Positions 1 to 5,476 of a DNA stretch of 6,598 nucleotides are shown one piece after another (the stretch's first letter is position 1; each line of letters opens with the position of its first letter). The position numbers and the translations under genes were made by a program. The notes beneath the pieces are model-generated. The model saw nothing but the letters and a program-made list of their open reading frames with translations. It was not told where the DNA came from and did no database searches. Origin of the DNA: Actinomycetes bacterium (GTDB taxonomy: Bacteria > Actinomycetota > Acidimicrobiia > Acidimicrobiales > Palsa-688). The stretch spans positions 1 through 6,598 of the forward strand of contig JAKAXG010000246.1 of the NCBI GenBank assembly GCA_021827225.1. The letters are read 5' to 3'.

Positions 1-40
1 TCCGATCTGCCGGCCCCGCCTCCGACACGGAAGGGAACTG

Positions 41-304
41 ATGATGGCGCTCGACCCCAAGCTCCTGGAGATACTGGCCTGCCCCAAGGACAAGGGACCG
101 CTGCTGTACTTCGCCGACGAGGACGCGCTCTACAACCCCCGCCTGAGGATGCGCTACCGCATCACCGACGACATCCCGGTGATGCTCATCGACGAGGCGG
201 ACACGGTTGACGACGTCGAGGCGGAGCGGCTCGTCGCCAAGGCCGCAGCCGAGGGCATCGAGCCCAACTGGTCCGAGCCGGGCCCGGGGCCCTCGGGGTC
301 ATGA
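41..304 (+). CDS. Trm112/YcaR-like small protein
   Basis: An 87-residue protein of the Trm112/YcaR (UPF0434) family. The family signature is visible: LLEILACP at residues 8-15, a short beta-rich middle, then the RYRITDDIPVMLIDEA block at residues 38-53 that ends the fold in bacterial homologues. The acidic tail after residue 54 is variable. Eukaryotic and archaeal Trm112 activates methyltransferases; the bacterial role is not settled. Only one cysteine (C14) is present, where many homologues have a CPxC pair and further cysteines, so structural zinc binding is probably lost. The AGGGA at 32-36 lies 4 nt from the ATG at 41 and 7 nt from the ATG at 44; the second start (86 residues) has better spacing and fits the family N terminus. 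The stop overlaps the next start (ATGA, 301-304), implying translational coupling to the sugar isomerase. In actinobacteria, small Trm112-like genes are often found beside mannose-metabolism genes, which agrees with this context. Confidence 0.85.
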   Translation: MMALDPKLLEILACPKDKGPLLYFADEDALYNPRLRMRYRITDDIPVMLIDEADTVDDVEAERLVAKAAAEGIEPNWSEPGPGPSGS

Positions 305-1356
305 GCCCGTCCCCGTCGGGAGCTGGCCGGCTCGACACCGTCGGGATGTTCGCCCTGACCGCCGGGCTGCCCGAGCAGGCGGAGCAGGCCCTCAGCGCCG
401 CGTCCGAGGTGGTGGCCGACCTCGAGCCATGGGACATCCAGAACGTCGTCGTGGCCGGCATGGGGGGAAGCGGCATCACCGGCGACGTGGTATCGGCCGT
501 CGCCGCGCCGCTCCTGCCGGTGCCGGTGGTGGTCTGCAAGTCCTACGAGTGCCCGGCCTTCGTGGGGCCCGAGTCGCTGGTGTTCGCCATCTCCGCCTCG
601 GGTGACACGGAGGAGACGGTGCAGGCCGCCACCGACGCGGAGGCCGCCGGGGCCCGGGTCGTGGCCGTGACCGGAGGGGGGCAGCTGGGCCGGCTGGCCG
701 AGGCGTGGGGAGCCCCCTGCATCGGGGTCCCGCCCGGGATCCCCCAGCCCCGGGCCGCCCTCGGGGCCATGGTCATCCCGCCGCTCGTGGTGCTCGACCA
801 CCTGGGCCTCTACCGGGGTGGCCGGACGTGGATCTCCGCCGCCCTGGACCAGCTCAAGCGCCGGCGGGACCAGATCGAGACAGCCGGTGACGCCAGCGAG
901 CCGGCGGCCATCGCCCGCCGGATCGGCCGGACCATGCCTCTCATCCAGGGAGGCGGCTCCGTAGGGGCGGCGGCCGCCCAGCGGTGGAAGACCCAGATCA
1001 ACGAGAACGCCAAGACCGCCGCCTGGTGGTCCTCGCAGCCGGAGCTGTGCCACAACGAGGTGTGCGGTTGGGGCCAGAACGGTGACGTCACCCGCCAGCT
1101 GATCACCGCCGTCACCCTGCGCCACGAGGGGGAGCATCCTCAGGTCGGGAGGCGCTTCGAACTCGTCGCGGAGATAATGCGCGAGGTGGTGGCAGACGTC
1201 ATCGAGGTGCAGGCGGCCGGGGACGGCGATCTGGCCCAGCTGTTCGACCTGATCCTGACCGGCGATTACGCCTCGCTGTGGCTGGCGGCAGAGACCGGGG
1301 TGGACCCGGGCCCGGTCCCCGTCCTCGGCGAGCTCAAGGCGGCCCTGGCCGGGTAG
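301..1356 (+). CDS. Bifunctional phosphoglucose/phosphomannose isomerase
   Basis: A cytoplasmic SIS-domain enzyme that interconverts fructose-6-phosphate with glucose-6-phosphate and mannose-6-phosphate, feeding glycolysis and GDP-mannose supply. The N-terminal SIS domain (about residues 35-165) has the phosphosugar-binding loop GMGGSGITGD at 53-62, the ISASGDTEET strand-loop at 97-106 and PRAALG at 150-155. The C-terminal half (about 205-350) carries NENAK at 234-238 and HNE at 251-253. The spacing E235-H251 equals that of the catalytic Glu203/His219 pair as I recall it for the archaeal Pyrobaculum enzyme; K346 in the final ELKAAL helix would match its Lys298. So all three catalytic positions appear intact. 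At 351 residues it is somewhat longer than the roughly 300-residue archaeal form. The start overlaps the stop of the Trm112-like gene and has no clear Shine-Dalgarno, so translation is probably coupled. An assignment as a plain SIS-domain protein without isomerase activity is less likely given these residues. Confidence 0.9.
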   Translation: MSPSPSGAGRLDTVGMFALTAGLPEQAEQALSAASEVVADLEPWDIQNVVVAGMGGSGITGDVVSAVAAPLLPVPVVVCKSYECPAFVGPESLVFAISASGDTEETVQAATDAEAAGARVVAVTGGGQLGRLAEAWGAPCIGVPPGIPQPRAALGAMVIPPLVVLDHLGLYRGGRTWISAALDQLKRRRDQIETAGDASEPAAIARRIGRTMPLIQGGGSVGAAAAQRWKTQINENAKTAAWWSSQPELCHNEVCGWGQNGDVTRQLITAVTLRHEGEHPQVGRRFELVAEIMREVVADVIEVQAAGDGDLAQLFDLILTGDYASLWLAAETGVDPGPVPVLGELKAALAG

Positions 1357-1382
1357 CGGGATCGGCGGGGACGCGGACCAGT

Positions 1383-1404
1383 CCGGTCTGAGCAGCCCGA
1401 CCGG
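1383..1404. repeat. Short inverted repeat in the isomerase 3' region
   Basis: CCGGTC at 1383-1388 and GACCGG at 1399-1404 are perfect 6-bp inverted arms around a 10-nt loop, 26 bp after the isomerase stop. No T-run follows, so it is not a clear intrinsic terminator. It sits where the -35 region of the RNA promoter at 1407-1412 would be, so it could be an operator or a weak 3'-end hairpin for the upstream mRNA. In DNA this rich in GC, 6-bp arms also arise by chance. Confidence 0.3.
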
Positions 1405-1406
1405 GG

Positions 1407-1412
1407 TAGTCT
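1407..1412 (+). promoter_or_regulatory. Candidate -10 element for the structured RNA
   Basis: TAGTCT matches the TANNNT pattern of actinobacterial -10 elements. Initiation 7-8 nt after its last base would fall on G1419 or G1420, which are the first bases of the closing stem of the RNA. This agreement is the main support. There is no good TTGACA-like -35; the bases at the usual distance (about 1384-1390) read CGGTCTG. Confidence 0.4.
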
Positions 1413-1418
1413 GGGGAC

Positions 1419-1603
1419 GGGCCTCAGCGGGTCTGTGGTTGAAAGTCGATGCCAGTCGCAGGCGAAACGACCCACGTAAGGCAGCCCCGGCTGCTGATCA
1501 TGGTGCGGCTTAGAAGTAAGTCCTGGAACCCGGTGCGGGCCGCAGGGGCCCCGGGGGCTCCAGGCGGGTGTGGGGTCAAAGACCAGGTCAGCCGCTGAGG
1601 CCT
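1419..1603 (+). ncRNA. Structured non-coding RNA, probably raiA-motif RNA
   Basis: About 185 nt, fully between genes. By hand I find one nested fold. P1: 1420-1430 with 1592-1602, 11 perfect Watson-Crick pairs plus a G-U at 1419/1603. P1b: 1436-1440 with 1581-1585. P2: 1469-1475 with 1570-1577, one bulged G. Inside P2 are three stems: 1481-1485/1490-1494; 1507-1512/1517-1522 with a GAAG loop; and 1523-1527/1559-1563, extended by 1529-1533/1551-1555. Single-stranded blocks such as GGCGAAAC (1461-1468), ACGTAAGG (1474-1481) and CTTAGAAGTAAGTCC (1509-1523) look like the conserved blocks of a known RNA class; they match my memory of raiA RNA, but I could not align them. No protein-coding pattern is seen. 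Function of the raiA RNA class is unknown. No U-tract terminator follows P1, only TCACCCTTTCT. A structured RNA is well supported; the family name is less certain. Confidence 0.7.
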
Positions 1604-1629
1604 CACCCTTTCTAGCCACTCACTTGGAC

Positions 1630-1635
1630 TACTTT
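1630..1635 (+). promoter_or_regulatory. Candidate -10 element for leaderless response-regulator mRNA
   Basis: TACTTT fits TANNNT and ends 8 nt before the GTG start at 1644, the distance expected if transcription begins on the start codon itself. The region has no AGGAGG-like sequence, so leaderless translation, common in actinobacteria, would explain how this GTG is used. No convincing -35 is visible; the TTTCTA at 1609-1614 is only 15 bp away. Confidence 0.4.
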
Positions 1636-1643
1636 CGTGCTTC

Positions 1644-2327
1644 GTGAATGAATCGTCCGACGACCAGGTCATCCGGGTACTCATCGCCGATGACCAGGCG
1701 TTGTTCCGAAGGGGCTTGTACGTGGTGCTCGGCACCGAGGATGACATCGATGTGGTCGCCGAGGCCGAGGACGGGGCCGAGGCGGTGGCCAAGGCCGAGG
1801 AGATGGCCCCTGATGTCGTCCTGATGGACGTCCGCATGCCCCGGGTCAACGGCATCGAGGCAGCCCGGCGCATCCGGGAGATCCTGCCGTCCACCAAGAT
1901 CCTGATGCTCACGGTCTCGGACGAGGAGGACGACCTCTACGAGGCCATCAAGGCCGGGGCCAACGGATATCTCCTGAAGGAGATATCCGTCGAGGAGGTG
2001 GCGTCGGCCATCCACGCGGTGATGCAGGGCCAGAGCCTGATATCGCCCTCGATGGCCTCGAAGCTGCTCAACGAGTTCAACTCGCTGGCCCGCATGGCCG
2101 CCGAGCGGGAACAGCTGCCGGCACCGGTACTCACCGCCCGGGAGTTGGAGGTGCTCAAGCTGGTGGCGAGGGGGATGAGCAACAAGGACGTGGCCGACGA
2201 GCTGTACATCTCGGAGAACACGGTCAAGAACCACGTCCGCAACATCCTGGAGAAGCTCCACCTGCACTCGCGTATGGAGGCTGTCATGTACGCCGTGCGC
2301 AAGCGCCTGCTCGACCCGCACGACTAG
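1644..2327 (+). CDS. NarL/FixJ-family response regulator (receiver + LuxR HTH)
   Basis: A 227-residue two-component response regulator that should bind DNA when phosphorylated. The receiver domain (about 10-125) has the acidic pair D16-D17, the phosphoacceptor D62 in VLMDVRMP, T90 in MLT and the invariant K112 in LLKEIS, so phosphotransfer looks intact. A linker (about 130-160) leads to a LuxR-type helix-turn-helix (about 162-223) with [22 protein letters not shown] and the recognition-helix block [13 protein letters not shown]. The start is GTG at 1644; an ATG at 1648 is in another frame. No Shine-Dalgarno is visible. No histidine kinase is encoded in the window, so it is an orphan here. The next gene starts 30 bp downstream on the same strand, so a bicistronic mRNA is plausible. 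The gap contains the 10-bp palindrome CGGCCGGCCG (2331-2340), without a T-run. Its target and stimulus cannot be read from the sequence. Confidence 0.92.
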   Translation: MNESSDDQVIRVLIADDQALFRRGLYVVLGTEDDIDVVAEAEDGAEAVAKAEEMAPDVVLMDVRMPRVNGIEAARRIREILPSTKILMLTVSDEEDDLYEAIKAGANGYLLKEISVEEVASAIHAVMQGQSLISPSMASKLLNEFNSLARMAAEREQLPAPVLTARELEVLKLVARGMSNKDVADELYISENTVKNHVRNILEKLHLHSRMEAVMYAVRKRLLDPHD

Positions 2328-2346
2328 GCACGGCCGGCCGGCGTAG

Positions 2347-2354
2347 GGGAGGGG
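2347..2354 (+). promoter_or_regulatory. Shine-Dalgarno deciding the GTG start at 2358
   Basis: GGGAGGGG contains GGAGG and lies 3-5 nt before the GTG at 2358. It supports this start rather than a later one. The next plausible starts lie inside the first membrane region and would remove the conserved N terminus. Confidence 0.55.
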
Positions 2355-2357
2355 TCA

Positions 2358-3836
2358 GTGTCGGCGGAGACCCAGGCTCCCGGCACCGTGGTGGTCAACC
2401 GGGCCCGGACGTTCCCGTACCGGCGCCTCCTCGTCCACCTGCCGGTGGCGGTACTGATCGCCGCCTACGTGGTCCGCTTCGCCTCGCTCAGCGTCAACGT
2501 GTTCGACGGCTACGGGGACCCGCCGTTCGACATGGCGCTCTTCGACCAGGGGATATGGCTGCTCAGCCGGTTCCACGCCCCGTTCGTGACCGTCATGGGC
2601 CGGGACCTGTTCGGGGACCACACCTGCTTCATCGTCCTGGTGGTGGTGCCGCTGTACTGGATCTGGCCGCACGCCCAGTTGCTGCTGGTGCTGCAGACCC
2701 TCCTGTTGGCCGGGGCCGCCGTCCCCATCTACCTGGTCGCCCGGAAGTACCTGAAGTCCACCGTGCTGGCCACCGCCATGGTGGCGGTGTACCTGCTCAA
2801 CCCGGCCCTGCAGAACGGCAACCTGGAGCAATTCCATCCCGAGGCCTTTTCGGTCATGGGCATCTCTCTGGCCATATACGCCGCGCTCGAGTGGCGGCCC
2901 AGGCTCCTCATCGCCGCCGTGATCGTCTGCCTCCTCGTGAAGCAGGACGCCGGCATGCTGGTGATGCCCCTCGGGCTGTGGGTGGCGTGGAGGCGGAACC
3001 GGAAATGGGGCCTCGGCATATTCGCGGCGGCCGCCGCCTGGCAGTTCATCGCCTTCGAGGTCATCGTCTACGCCTTTCTCGGAACCACTTCGTTCCAGGC
3101 GGGCCGGATCCCCTTCGGCGGTATGGGAGGCGTCTTCCGCACCTTCATCTTCCACGCCACCACGTTCTGGCGCTACGCCCTGAGCGGCCACCGTCCGTTC
3201 TACTTCTGGCAGATGGGGGTGTCCACCGGCTGGGTGTTCCTGATCTCCCCCGAGATCGCCGCCATCACGGTGCTGAGCTTCCTGGAGAACTACCTCAGCC
3301 AGTTCCCCTACATGCACCAGATCCTCTACCACTACTCGCTGCCGCTGGTCCCGGTCCTGGTGCTCGGGACCGTGTGGGCGATATCCCGGCGCCGGACCGA
3401 GACCGGCCGGTCGCTGCTGACGGGGGTGAGCCTGGTGTGCGCCTTCGTCGCGTGCCTGGTGTGGGGTCTGGCGCCGTTCTCGGTGCACAAGTACCCGCAC
3501 TGGAGCCCCAACAGCCCCGAGGTCAGGGACATCAACGCGGTCGAGAAGGCCCTCCCGCCGCAGGCGGTGGTGTCCGCCTGGTACCCATACGTCGCCCATA
3601 TCGACCACCGGGTCCAGGTGTACATGTGGCCCACGCCCTTCTACGCGGTGGACTGGCACCTCTACCGCCACCCGGGGGCCCGCCTGCCGTTCGCCTCGCA
3701 GGTCCAGTACCTGTTCCTCCCGGCCGGCGGGGGCGGCAGCCCCGCGGTGTTCAACTCCATAGCCAGCCGGTTCCGGCTGGTGAAGCAGGTGGGCGACGTG
3801 TGCCTCTACGAGCGGGTACCCGCTGTCGGGGGCTAG
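2358..3836 (+). CDS. DUF2079 polytopic membrane protein, copy A
   Basis: A 492-residue integral membrane protein of the DUF2079 family, whose biochemical function is not established. The family is generally placed with GT-C-type membrane glycosyltransferases. A cytoplasmic N-terminal tail with RARTFPYRR leads into a first membrane helix (about 25-43). A loop with the family signature follows: FDMALFDQGIWLLS (57-70) and GDHT (87-90), where D58 or D63 and H89 are candidates for functional residues. Hydrophobic helices are seen near 91-128, 135-150, 163-178, 183-211, 217-241, 290-308 and 325-343, with the last near 352-372. The C-terminal part (about 375-492) is soluble and contains VVSAWYPYVAH (404-414) and YMWPTPFYA (422-430), a conserved family block. 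It may share an mRNA with the response regulator. It faces a paralogue on the other strand (3833-5305), sharing the CTAG stop. A sugar or lipid-linked substrate is inference only. Confidence 0.88.
   Translation: MSAETQAPGTVVVNRARTFPYRRLLVHLPVAVLIAAYVVRFASLSVNVFDGYGDPPFDMALFDQGIWLLSRFHAPFVTVMGRDLFGDHTCFIVLVVVPLYWIWPHAQLLLVLQTLLLAGAAVPIYLVARKYLKSTVLATAMVAVYLLNPALQNGNLEQFHPEAFSVMGISLAIYAALEWRPRLLIAAVIVCLLVKQDAGMLVMPLGLWVAWRRNRKWGLGIFAAAAAWQFIAFEVIVYAFLGTTSFQAGRIPFGGMGGVFRTFIFHATTFWRYALSGHRPFYFWQMGVSTGWVFLISPEIAAITVLSFLENYLSQFPYMHQILYHYSLPLVPVLVLGTVWAISRRRTETGRSLLTGVSLVCAFVACLVWGLAPFSVHKYPHWSPNSPEVRDINAVEKALPPQAVVSAWYPYVAHIDHRVQVYMWPTPFYAVDWHLYRHPGARLPFASQVQYLFLPAGGGGSPAVFNSIASRFRLVKQVGDVCLYERVPAVGG
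2528..2630 (+). repeat. Inverted repeat arm inside DUF2079 copy A
   Basis: This 103-bp stretch aligns without gaps to the reverse complement of 5039-5141 with 9 mismatches by my count (about 91% identity). It encodes the family core from FDMALFDQG to GDHTCF. The similarity comes from gene duplication, but is higher than in flanking DNA. Confidence 0.85.
3833..3836. other. Shared CTAG stop of two convergent genes
   Basis: The palindrome CTAG supplies TAG to both genes: 3834-3836 on the + strand and 3833-3835 on the - strand. The coding regions overlap by 4 bp, leaving no room for a terminator between them, so the transcripts from each side must either end inside the other gene or run antisense into it. 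Confidence 0.9.
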
Positions 3837-5305
3837 CCCGGGGCCACCCTCCGGTACACCGACCAGCCGCTCCCCGAGCCCACCAGGCGGAACTGCCGGG
3901 CGATGGAGTCGAACACCACGGCGTCCACGCCCAGCCTGTAGCGGGGGATCACCAGATACTGGACCGTGGCCGCCGCGGGTAGAGGCTGACCCTCGTGCCG
4001 GTACAAACCCCACAGGGTCGCCCGGAACGGGGTCGGCCATTGGTAGACCCACCTCCGGTGGGTGAGGTGGGCCACGATGGGCCAGGAGGCGGACACCACG
4101 GCGTGAGGGGGCACGTCGGTGAGGACGGAGTTCACCGCGGCCACGGTGGGGCTGCCCGGGCCGGGGTCGGGGAAGGCGGTCTCGAGGGAGAAAGGGGCGA
4201 GGCCCCACACCACGCACGACACGACCGCCGCCGCGCAAACCGCTCCGGTGGCGACCCACTGCTGGCGCCCCCGTCGCAGCCGCCCGACCGCCACCGCCGT
4301 GCCCACCGCCAGCACCGGTACCAGCCCGAGGGAGTAGTGGTAGTAGATCTGGTGCATGTAGGGGAAGGTGCTGATGACGTTCTCGGTCAGGGTCAGCACG
4401 CCGATGGCGGCCACATCCGGGCCCACGAGGAACACCCACCCGAACGGCGCCCCCGTCTGCCAGAGGTACCACGGGCGGTTCCCGGAGGCCAGGTAGGAGA
4501 AGAATCTGGCGGTGTGCGCGAACGGAGCGGTGATCACCCCCCAAACGCCCCCGAAGGGCAGCCGGCCGGTGTAGAAGGAGGCCGTACCGAGAAGAACCCG
4601 GATGACCACCTCGAAGGCGAAGACGGCATAGGCCACCGCGGCGGCCATCAGCCGGAGCCCCCACTCCCGGTCCCGGCGCAGGTACACCCAGAGCCCCAGC
4701 GGCACCACCAGCAGAGCTGTGTCCTCCTTCACGAGCAGGCAGCCGACGGCGGCCACGGCGAGCAGGCGCGGATGCCATTCGAGGGCCGCGTACAGCGCCA
4801 CGGCCAGGAACAGGACCAGGAAGCACTCCGGGTGGAACTGCTCCAGATTGCCCTGTTGAAGGGCCGGGTTGAGCAGGTAGGCGCCGGCCAGGGCGGTGGC
4901 GAGCACGGTGCTGGCGGTGCGCCGGCGGGCCACCAGGTAGACCGGCACGGCGGCGGCCGCCAGGAGCGCCGTCTGCAGGACCAGCAGGGTCTGAGCGGCC
5001 GGAACGATCCAGTACAGGGGCACCGCCAGCAGCAGGACGAAGGAGGTGTGGTCACCGAAGAGGTCCCGGCCCATGACCGTCACGAACGGGGCGTGGAAGC
5101 GGCTGAGCAGCCATACCCCCTGGTCGAAGATGCCCATGTCGTATCCGGGCGACCCGTAGGCGTCGAAGACCTGCACCGACAGGTTCGAGAAGAAGGCGAA
5201 ATAGGTTCCGACGAGCACGGCCAGCGGCAGGTGGGGCAGCACCCGGCGGGCGGTCGTAGCGGCGGGTCTGGTCAGGGGACCGGAGCGGCTCGCGACCACG
5301 GCCAA
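3833..5305 (-). CDS. DUF2079 polytopic membrane protein, copy B
   Basis: A 490-residue paralogue of the facing membrane protein. Over the core (residues about 60-162) roughly 80 of 102 positions are identical by eye; the N- and C-terminal parts diverge more. The same architecture is seen: first helix about 23-41, signature loop with YDMGIFDQG (55-63) and GDHT (84-87), a series of helices to about residue 372, and a soluble C-terminal part with VVSASWPIVAH (403-413) and YQWPTPFRA (421-429). The longest frame starts with TTG at 5303-5305, with no Shine-Dalgarno. The GTG two codons later (5297-5299, 488 residues) is a good alternative, since the box TACCCT on the minus strand (5305-5310) would place a leaderless transcript exactly there. 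It is divergent from secA. As for copy A, function is unknown; a GT-C-like glycosyltransferase acting on a lipid-linked sugar is the best guess from family placement. Confidence 0.87.
   Translation of the reverse strand: MAVVASRSGPLTRPAATTARRVLPHLPLAVLVGTYFAFFSNLSVQVFDAYGSPGYDMGIFDQGVWLLSRFHAPFVTVMGRDLFGDHTSFVLLLAVPLYWIVPAAQTLLVLQTALLAAAAVPVYLVARRRTASTVLATALAGAYLLNPALQQGNLEQFHPECFLVLFLAVALYAALEWHPRLLAVAAVGCLLVKEDTALLVVPLGLWVYLRRDREWGLRLMAAAVAYAVFAFEVVIRVLLGTASFYTGRLPFGGVWGVITAPFAHTARFFSYLASGNRPWYLWQTGAPFGWVFLVGPDVAAIGVLTLTENVISTFPYMHQIYYHYSLGLVPVLAVGTAVAVGRLRRGRQQWVATGAVCAAAVVSCVVWGLAPFSLETAFPDPGPGSPTVAAVNSVLTDVPPHAVVSASWPIVAHLTHRRWVYQWPTPFRATLWGLYRHEGQPLPAAATVQYLVIPRYRLGVDAVVFDSIARQFRLVGSGSGWSVYRRVAPG
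5039..5141 (-). repeat. Inverted repeat arm inside DUF2079 copy B
   Basis: Partner of 2528-2630 in inverse orientation, 103 bp without gaps and 9 mismatches by my count. Most differences fall at third codon positions. The arms lie about 2.4 kb apart, flanking the convergent stop. Confidence 0.85.
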
Positions 5306-5310
5306 GGGTA
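5305..5310 (-). promoter_or_regulatory. Candidate -10 element for DUF2079 copy B
   Basis: Read on the minus strand this is TACCCT, a TANNNT match ending 5 nt before the GTG at 5299, suitable for a leaderless start. A second A/T-rich box, GATAAG, lies 7 bp upstream (5317-5322) and could instead give a short leader to the TTG. Neither has a clear -35, so this is weak evidence. Confidence 0.25.
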
Positions 5311-5338
5311 GCGAGACTTATCCGCCGCGGCCCGCCGG

Positions 5339-5344
5339 TAGGAT
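5339..5344 (+). promoter_or_regulatory. Candidate secA -10 element
   Basis: TAGGAT fits TANNNT and is a common form of actinobacterial -10. It would start transcription near 5351-5353, giving a secA leader of about 120 nt. That start is also just in front of the ATG at 5354, the first codon of the small upstream ORF. No strong -35 is seen about 17 bp upstream (CTTATC region). The rest of the 167-bp gap has only the 8-bp palindrome ACCATGGT at 5351-5358. Confidence 0.35.
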
Positions 5345-5353
5345 TGGATAACC

Positions 5354-5476
5354 ATGGTCCAAAACCCGACCGGCATCGTGTTCCGGGATAGAAGCATGTC
5401 GGCAGGTTCCCTGTCTCGCCGAGCGGCCCGCCGGACGGGGGAGCAGTACGCGGGTCGATTTCAGGAGCATGAATGA
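5354..5476 (+). CDS. Possible 40-residue leader ORF upstream of secA
   Basis: An ATG at 5354 opens 40 codons that end at TGA 5474-5476, overlapping the secA ATG by ATGA. Ribosomes finishing this frame would therefore stop on the secA start, which resembles translational coupling and, in general layout, leader peptides such as SecM that precede secA in gammaproteobacteria. Against it: about 70% G/C at third positions, lower than the neighbouring genes; no hydrophobic or signal-like segment; no recognisable arrest motif (no RAGP or RAPP); and no Shine-Dalgarno close to its ATG. An internal ATG (codon 15, 5396-5398) is a second possible start. The peptide is basic in its middle (SRRAARR, residues 21-27). 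It may simply be untranslated leader. I do not recognise it as any known family. Confidence 0.25.
   Translation: MVQNPTGIVFRDRSMSAGSLSRRAARRTGEQYAGRFQEHE

Noticed and set aside
3..41. Tail of an upstream gene ending in TGA at 39-41, overlapping the ATG at 41
   Set aside because: Only 12 codons are visible and they match nothing I can recognise. A coupled upstream gene such as a phosphohexomutase would fit, but it cannot be supported here.
154..1137. 327-codon minus-strand frame opposite the Trm112-like gene and the isomerase
   Set aside because: Low-complexity composition (GG, PG, RR, HH runs), antisense to two well-recognised genes; a GC shadow.
1545..1552. GGGGCCCC palindrome as a separate regulatory site
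   Set aside because: It lies inside the GC-rich tip of a stem of the structured RNA and is explained by that fold or by base composition.
1419..1603. tmRNA, RNase P RNA, SRP RNA or cobalamin riboswitch as identity of the structured RNA
   Set aside because: I see no tRNA-like end with TTCGA, no RNase P core blocks, no SRP GGAAG/AGCAG apical loop and no B12-box; the AAGTCC block alone is not enough.
2331..2340. Palindrome CGGCCGGCCG as terminator after the response regulator
   Set aside because: It has no loop and no T-run, and the next gene starts 18 bp further on the same strand, so it is probably a chance GC palindrome.
2355..4826. 823-codon open frame on the minus strand across both DUF2079 genes
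   Set aside because: It is rich in Gly, Arg, Pro and His with no domain pattern, and runs antisense to copy A and in a shifted frame over copy B. Long stop-free shadow frames are expected with this GC content.
3995..5311. 438-codon plus-strand frame opposite DUF2079 copy B
   Set aside because: His/Gly/Arg/Glu-rich composition typical of an antisense frame; the minus-strand frame has clear membrane helices and family motifs.
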